A DNA stretch of 64,000 nt from Blasia pusilla (lineage: Eukaryota > Marchantiophyta > Marchantiopsida > Blasiales): contig CM114271.1 in NCBI GenBank assembly GCA_050084515.1, forward strand, positions 32,984,001 to 33,048,000, given 5' to 3'. The translations under genes and the position numbers were made by a program. Below the pieces are notes generated by a model. It saw nothing but the letters and a program-made list of their open reading frames with translations. It searched no databases and was not told the origin of the DNA. Every line of letters begins with the position of its first letter. Position 1 is the first letter of the stretch. This document shows, one piece after another, positions 59,345-64,000 of this stretch.

Positions 59345-62300
59345 GAGCACCGTCGAATTAAGTTGTTCACAGACCATAAGAGCCTCCCCGGAATCATAGA
59401 ACAGTGGTAAACTCTGACCTACACAGGTCTATGGCTGATTGATATATTCCTGCACAGCTCATGTGGAACGCCCTTCAGATGCTATTAGGTGAAGAATCAA
59501 TGCGCAGAATCCTGAAAATTGATCAAGAGATCTGATAATAGTGGCTAGAATCGTAGTTTACCCAGTGGTTTCAGCTTTGCCTTCCATCCAGTGCCTGCGA
59601 GGCTACAACGGAGATTATGTACTTCAGACATGTATCCGATCGCGCACATTTCAGCTTTACATCGACATAGGCGATGCCCTTCTAGGAAGGAAAATGAAGA
59701 TATATCACGAAAGGGACTAGGACCTGGTTAAAGATCCCCATGTAGCCCGATATGCGATCAGAAAACTCTTCGTCCTCGCAGTTAGATGCTTAATTTTCAA
59801 AGGCAGAAGAGCAAAGCGTGAATGATTTTGAACATTTTTTGTGGTCTGGAGGTACCCTTTCCACGGGCGATGCTACTCTTCCGACTGACTTCTGCAGAAA
59901 CGTTGGCAGCTAACGGGAGAATCAGAGTCGTACTGGTTAGCTATCATGTTCGCGCACGGGATGAAGTTTCTTTCAAGCAGCTGGCTGCCGGCCTGTCATA
60001 CCAGCATAGGAATTATCTACATGGACTCCTATCAGTCAACTAGAGATTGCCACCTACTATCTAGTGAGGAATAATCGACATATTGAGCACGCAATGTCAT
60101 GCATATGAAACTGTGCGTATACTGGTACCTGACTTGAATCCAGGGCAGGCCATGAGCATATTCTATAAACTGCTTCTCACGTGCCACTGACTCTTTCAAG
60201 TACGATCGGGACAACCGACAGTATCTGTACACATCGAGTACATGACTCCCTCTCACATCGACTCGCTAGCCACCGCAGGCGTCGTTCGAGGAGTATGTAC
60301 ACAACGGCGACCTTTACGCGCGTTGAGGACCTGCAATCGCAAATTAGGACAAGACTATACGGTGATGTATCTCTCACTGGCAGGCTTCAGAATTACTTAG
60401 TTAAGCCCTGTTCATCCAACAACTCAACTTAGATGAATCTTTGGTGGTGCCAACCTACACTAGCTAGCTATCGAAGTGGTACTTACACCTCGCTAAGACT
60501 TCTATAACAAGCATCCGCTACGGGAACTACGAGCTGACGATCTTTCTCAGACCAATGAGTTCGAAAAGTTCTCGCAGATCTGCAAGCACACTAAGGAAAG
60601 GGTCAGCTAGCAGCAGATGATAAATGCAGGACATGAATAAAAGAAGATGAGGGCAGCAGAAGACAGAGTCTCGCATACTCTGCGAGCTCTCCATGTTCCT
60701 ATCCCGGCCTAGGACGGGAGTGGGAGCTGTGGTGACCTCGGAGATGGAAGCTGCTCTTTGAAGCCTTGAGAGTGCTCGGTTGGTAGATAAGGTTGTTGAG
60801 TGGTGGGTCGGTGCGGTCGAAATCGTCCATTTTTTAATTTCTTATTCTAACCACACTCAGAAGCGAGAAGCGGTCAAAGGAGGGCGTGCTGCGCTGGTCA
60901 AAAGAGCTATTGCTTTGCTCCGCTATAAATGGCATTGAATGGACTTGTCCTGTCAGGTCACAAGGCTGGCACCCATACAACAATAGCTAGCTAGCTCCAG
61001 CCCGTACAACAGTTTTCCACTGGTTGGACACTCCCACCACTTCCCTTGCAGCAAACTCTTGCATGGCCTCTGCCAAGATTCGCGTCGACAAGCCTTAGGG
61101 TCTCATGGTGTGCATTATGACAAACGTACAATATTTCCCTTCATGTCGCGACAATTGGCATGGAAGAAAACATGCACAGTGCACACACTCATGTCCGAGT
61201 TTCTCTTTCCCAGCCTCTTCTGGCTCTTCATTTGTGCGGTTCTCTCTTTCCTGTAGCTTATGCATGACTCATCAATTCAAGGGATCTGCTGTAGCTCGTG
61301 ACACATTCACCCGTAGCCCATCATGGACTTCGCGCGACTGCCATGTCAACAAGAAATGTATGCTCGAGCGGCTTGGCAGCAGCAGCGTCGGCCCGAGCGA
61401 GCGAACTTGTCAAGCACTCATCCTCCTCGATCTTGAATGCATCCCCCAAGAATCACTAAGCAGTACCAGCGTTGACTACGATTCACTTCCCCACACACAA
61501 TCCCAGGATTCCCTGAGACAGATCTTAGTATCTTACGTGCAAGCTTCGTCAATCCCGCGGCTCTCAACCTGTGCTCAATAATTTGTCCGGCCTCGCACCT
61601 GTATCTATACCTTGCGCCTAGCATGCTCGATCGCTTGCTCGCTCGCACATAAGATGTCCGTGCAGTGTACTCCCGGAAGCAACGTCGGTGTCTTGCGCGC
61701 TCCCCAGTGGAGTCGTGGACGCTGCCGCGCCACCGCTCAATCCTAACCCAACCGCGCTCTTTCACGCCCCGCGGCGCCTACCGGTGGCAGCGTCTCTCCG
61801 ACACGGGGCAGCATCTGGATCGCTCCAACATGGACTAGGTAGATTCTAGATAGATAGACGCTCGGCACCGCCAAGCGAAGGGCGATGATACTGGGCGCTC
61901 TAAATAAAATAATAAAATAAACACGGATCCCGTAATATCTCAATTAGACTATTCTCGGGGAGTGAGCTACACGCGCCACGCCCTCTTTCGCTTTGGTCGT
62001 GAGAGACATCCCCATGGGTGACCCCTGTGGGCCATTACTATTGCTTAGTTTCATGGGGGCTAGTCGGTGTACCAATGCCAGCGTTAGCTCGTTTGGGACC
62101 GCTATTATAATATGGGGATGTTCTAAATTGGGGCGTGATTTAAGTGGAGCTACTGCATTTCTTCACGATCAAGTTTGGGAGTTCTTGATTCGTCAGGCCG
62201 AGATCCGAATGCGATAGATTTTGCTTTTTTTTCTCCATCATGTTTATCACCTCTCGAATTGTTGGGACGTGGTTTACCTGGAAAGATTTTCCTTTTCCGA

Positions 62301-62402
62301 ATATGGAGAAGAGTATGGTTATTAATTTGAATCTTTTATATAAATAGCATGTTTCTATGTGGTGTTGATAAAGTATATTTTGTCGCTCCCGGACATGCAT
62401 GC
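59345..62402. other. Unassigned DNA with one promoter-like site
   Basis: No gene is recognised. A TATA-like CGCTATAAATGG at about 60921 is followed about 140 bp later by ATGGCCTCTGCCAAG (61063), but that frame stops after 11 codons. Open frames at 61105-61581 (+) and 61418-61765 (-) overlap each other and have no motif. Confidence 0.3.
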
Positions 62403-62429
62403 TTCCTAGGCACTCTACGTGCCTAGGAA
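62403..62429. repeat. Perfect 11-bp inverted repeat with 5-base loop
   Basis: TTCCTAGGCAC, loop TCTAC, then GTGCCTAGGAA. It sits just before a (TA)n microsatellite at about 62466-62482. Confidence 0.85.
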
Positions 62430-64000
62430 TGTCACACCCACGCATGTAAATTTTGTATGGAGGATATATATATATATATAATCCTAATTATGAACCCCTA
62501 ATGCACTTGGGATGTCCATCTTTGACTCCCAAATTAAAGTTGTGTCATTTTTCATGCGAAGTCCATTGCAATGTTTCATATGCTCGTCCATACTAAACCT
62601 AGTGCTTAACATGTGATAATGGGACATCGCTGCATCCTAAATGCATTCTTATTAGTTCTTAAGACTAGACTTTCTCCATGAAAACTTTTTCAATAAGAAT
62701 AGTTAGTATTCATTCTTTTAATTATGAAATCTAAAATATTCAAAAATATGATCTTCCTTGAACAAGAAATTTATGTTTCAGTTTGGATTGAAGCCTCAAG
62801 TTAAATAGGCTTCTTTATCACATGCAAACACATTACCAACAACATACATCATTGTCACCATCCATGCACTCATAAACAAGAGACGACACTCAATCATGGA
62901 TCATAAAGATACAAGAGGATCATGCATCGTAAAAGTCTCCAATAAAATCAGAGATCAAATCTCATTTTCCATAGTTCTCTCTCAAGTATCAAATCAAAAT
63001 CACTCTCCTAGCGAGAGGTTTGGGTCACCCACAATAGAAGGAGCATCATAGCTTTTTCACCTTATGGAGTCAAGAAAGAAAGTTCAACTCATAAAGAATG
63101 AGCTCTCCAAGCTCTCTCTCTCTACTTAGGTATACCCTCTCCCCCTCACCCGAGCTCCCTCCTTGGTAACCTTTGCAAACAAATCACCCTTTCAACCCTA
63201 ACCAATGATAGTAAGTCAAGAGGAAATTTCGAAAATGGAAAGACTTAGTCAACTAATCTAAAAGTAAGGAGCTAATGTGAAATAGTGAATTTCTAAAAAT
63301 AGCTCAAAATGAGCCCAAAATATGGGGTAATCTACACACTCACATTACCCTCCTCCTTAGCTTGTCATCCTTGACTTACCAACATGAGTGTTTGATCTCT
63401 CCAAACATATCATGTAGATACACTTCGCTCCACTACAAAAGATACTTATTAAACGACGTACATACATCATTCAACAACACTCATAAAATTGAATACCATT
63501 CAATCATGGAATCCAAATCTAGAAAATAATCATGCACTAGAAAGATCTCTAGCTTTGAACTTGACCATATACATACATAGTGGGGGTTATTCATGTTTGA
63601 GATTATAACGGCTAGACCCAACATCCTTTTGGGATCAATAAGGTGGCATAGAAAGCTTGTAAGAAGCCAATTTCAATCCACTAAAATCCACACATACGCA
63701 CGAGTAGAGATCCATAAACCATCCTCAAACTGTTGGAATGATAGTTGGGTTTAGGGCCACAAGGAACGGCCCAAGAGGACTTTCCTACACGCAAAAAGGG
63801 GATGGAGATATTTAGAACTATATATAAGAAGGATGGTATCTAAGGGTGTTCGGAACTTGAACCCCATCTTGGAAACCATTGGGTTGAACCAAGCTTATAG
63901 GATAGATTGAGAGATTGACATTGAGGTTTTCACACCAAGCCAAGTACAAATGGAAGCGTTATTGACAAAATTTTGACCTTGATCCATTCAATGTTCATTG
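62430..64000. other. AT-rich repeat-like DNA
   Basis: No gene is supported. On the minus strand, 63280-63420 resembles 2450-2560, sharing TCAAGGATGA, GGGTAAT.TGAGTGTGTAGAT and TTTTGGGCTCATTTT. A minus-strand purine run (AAGGAGGAGGG near 63348-63358) could be a retrotransposon polypurine tract. Segments near 62883-62930 and 63503-63535 also share CAATCATGGA and ATCATGCA words. Confidence 0.35.

Noticed and set aside
61105-61581. 158-codon plus-strand ORF
   Set aside because: No motif, overlaps a similarly long minus-strand frame, and composition is unremarkable; no support for a gene.
1-64000. CRISPR arrays, bacterial operons, riboswitches
   Set aside because: The window is eukaryotic nuclear DNA with introns; no regularly spaced short repeats or bacterial-type gene clusters are present.

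Overview
This window reads as nuclear DNA of a land plant. The evidence is a plastid inner-envelope import protein with a transit peptide (TIC21), a plastid fatty acyl-ACP thioesterase (FATA/FATB family), spliced genes with GT-AG introns, and plant-type transposable elements (chromovirus, Helitron, hAT, non-LTR element). Short GC-rich genes separated by long AT-rich, transposon-littered spacers would suit a seed-free plant such as a moss, liverwort or lycophyte. I cannot fix the clade from the sequence alone.

Layout. 1-3.3 kb: no recognisable gene, a small tandem repeat and decayed repeat DNA. 3.66-7.27 kb (+): a complete four-exon TIC21 gene whose exons join to 296 residues. 10.0-10.7 kb (+): C-terminal relic of a non-LTR retrotransposon. 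11.47-14.56 kb (+): a complete six-exon acyl-ACP thioesterase gene (346 residues by my splicing), with imperfect tandem repeats in intron 1. 15.8-16.1 kb (-): a short F-box ORF. 18.1-19.5 kb (-): an intronless CDC123-type ATP-grasp protein, the eIF2 assembly factor family. 19.5-30.6 kb: transposon graveyard with a broken Helitron (-) and a second, longer copy of the non-LTR relic (-). 31.15-33.64 kb (+): a complete four-exon HIT zinc-finger gene of ZNHIT2 type. 36.0-43.6 kb (-): a Ty3/gypsy chromovirus with three related LTR copies, two primer-binding sites and a decayed gag-pol with integrase and chromodomain. 46-50 kb: a near-perfect long hairpin, a minisatellite and a fold-back element with a GC-rich core. 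51.7-52.7 kb: a degenerate GC-rich short-repeat tract. 52.9-55.1 kb (+): a broken hAT transposase. 55-64 kb: mostly unassigned, with a 147-bp tandem duplication and two short palindromes.

The intact host genes are unrelated housekeeping functions: plastid envelope transport, plastid lipid synthesis, translation initiation factor assembly, and snRNP/chaperone-linked assembly. They do not form a pathway or cluster. I see no convincing new multi-gene system. The most interesting signals are structural: the tandem LTR array of the chromovirus, its integrase-core deletion, the 63-bp hairpin, the fold-back element, and an Ala in place of the Cys usually found next to the catalytic Glu of the thioesterase.
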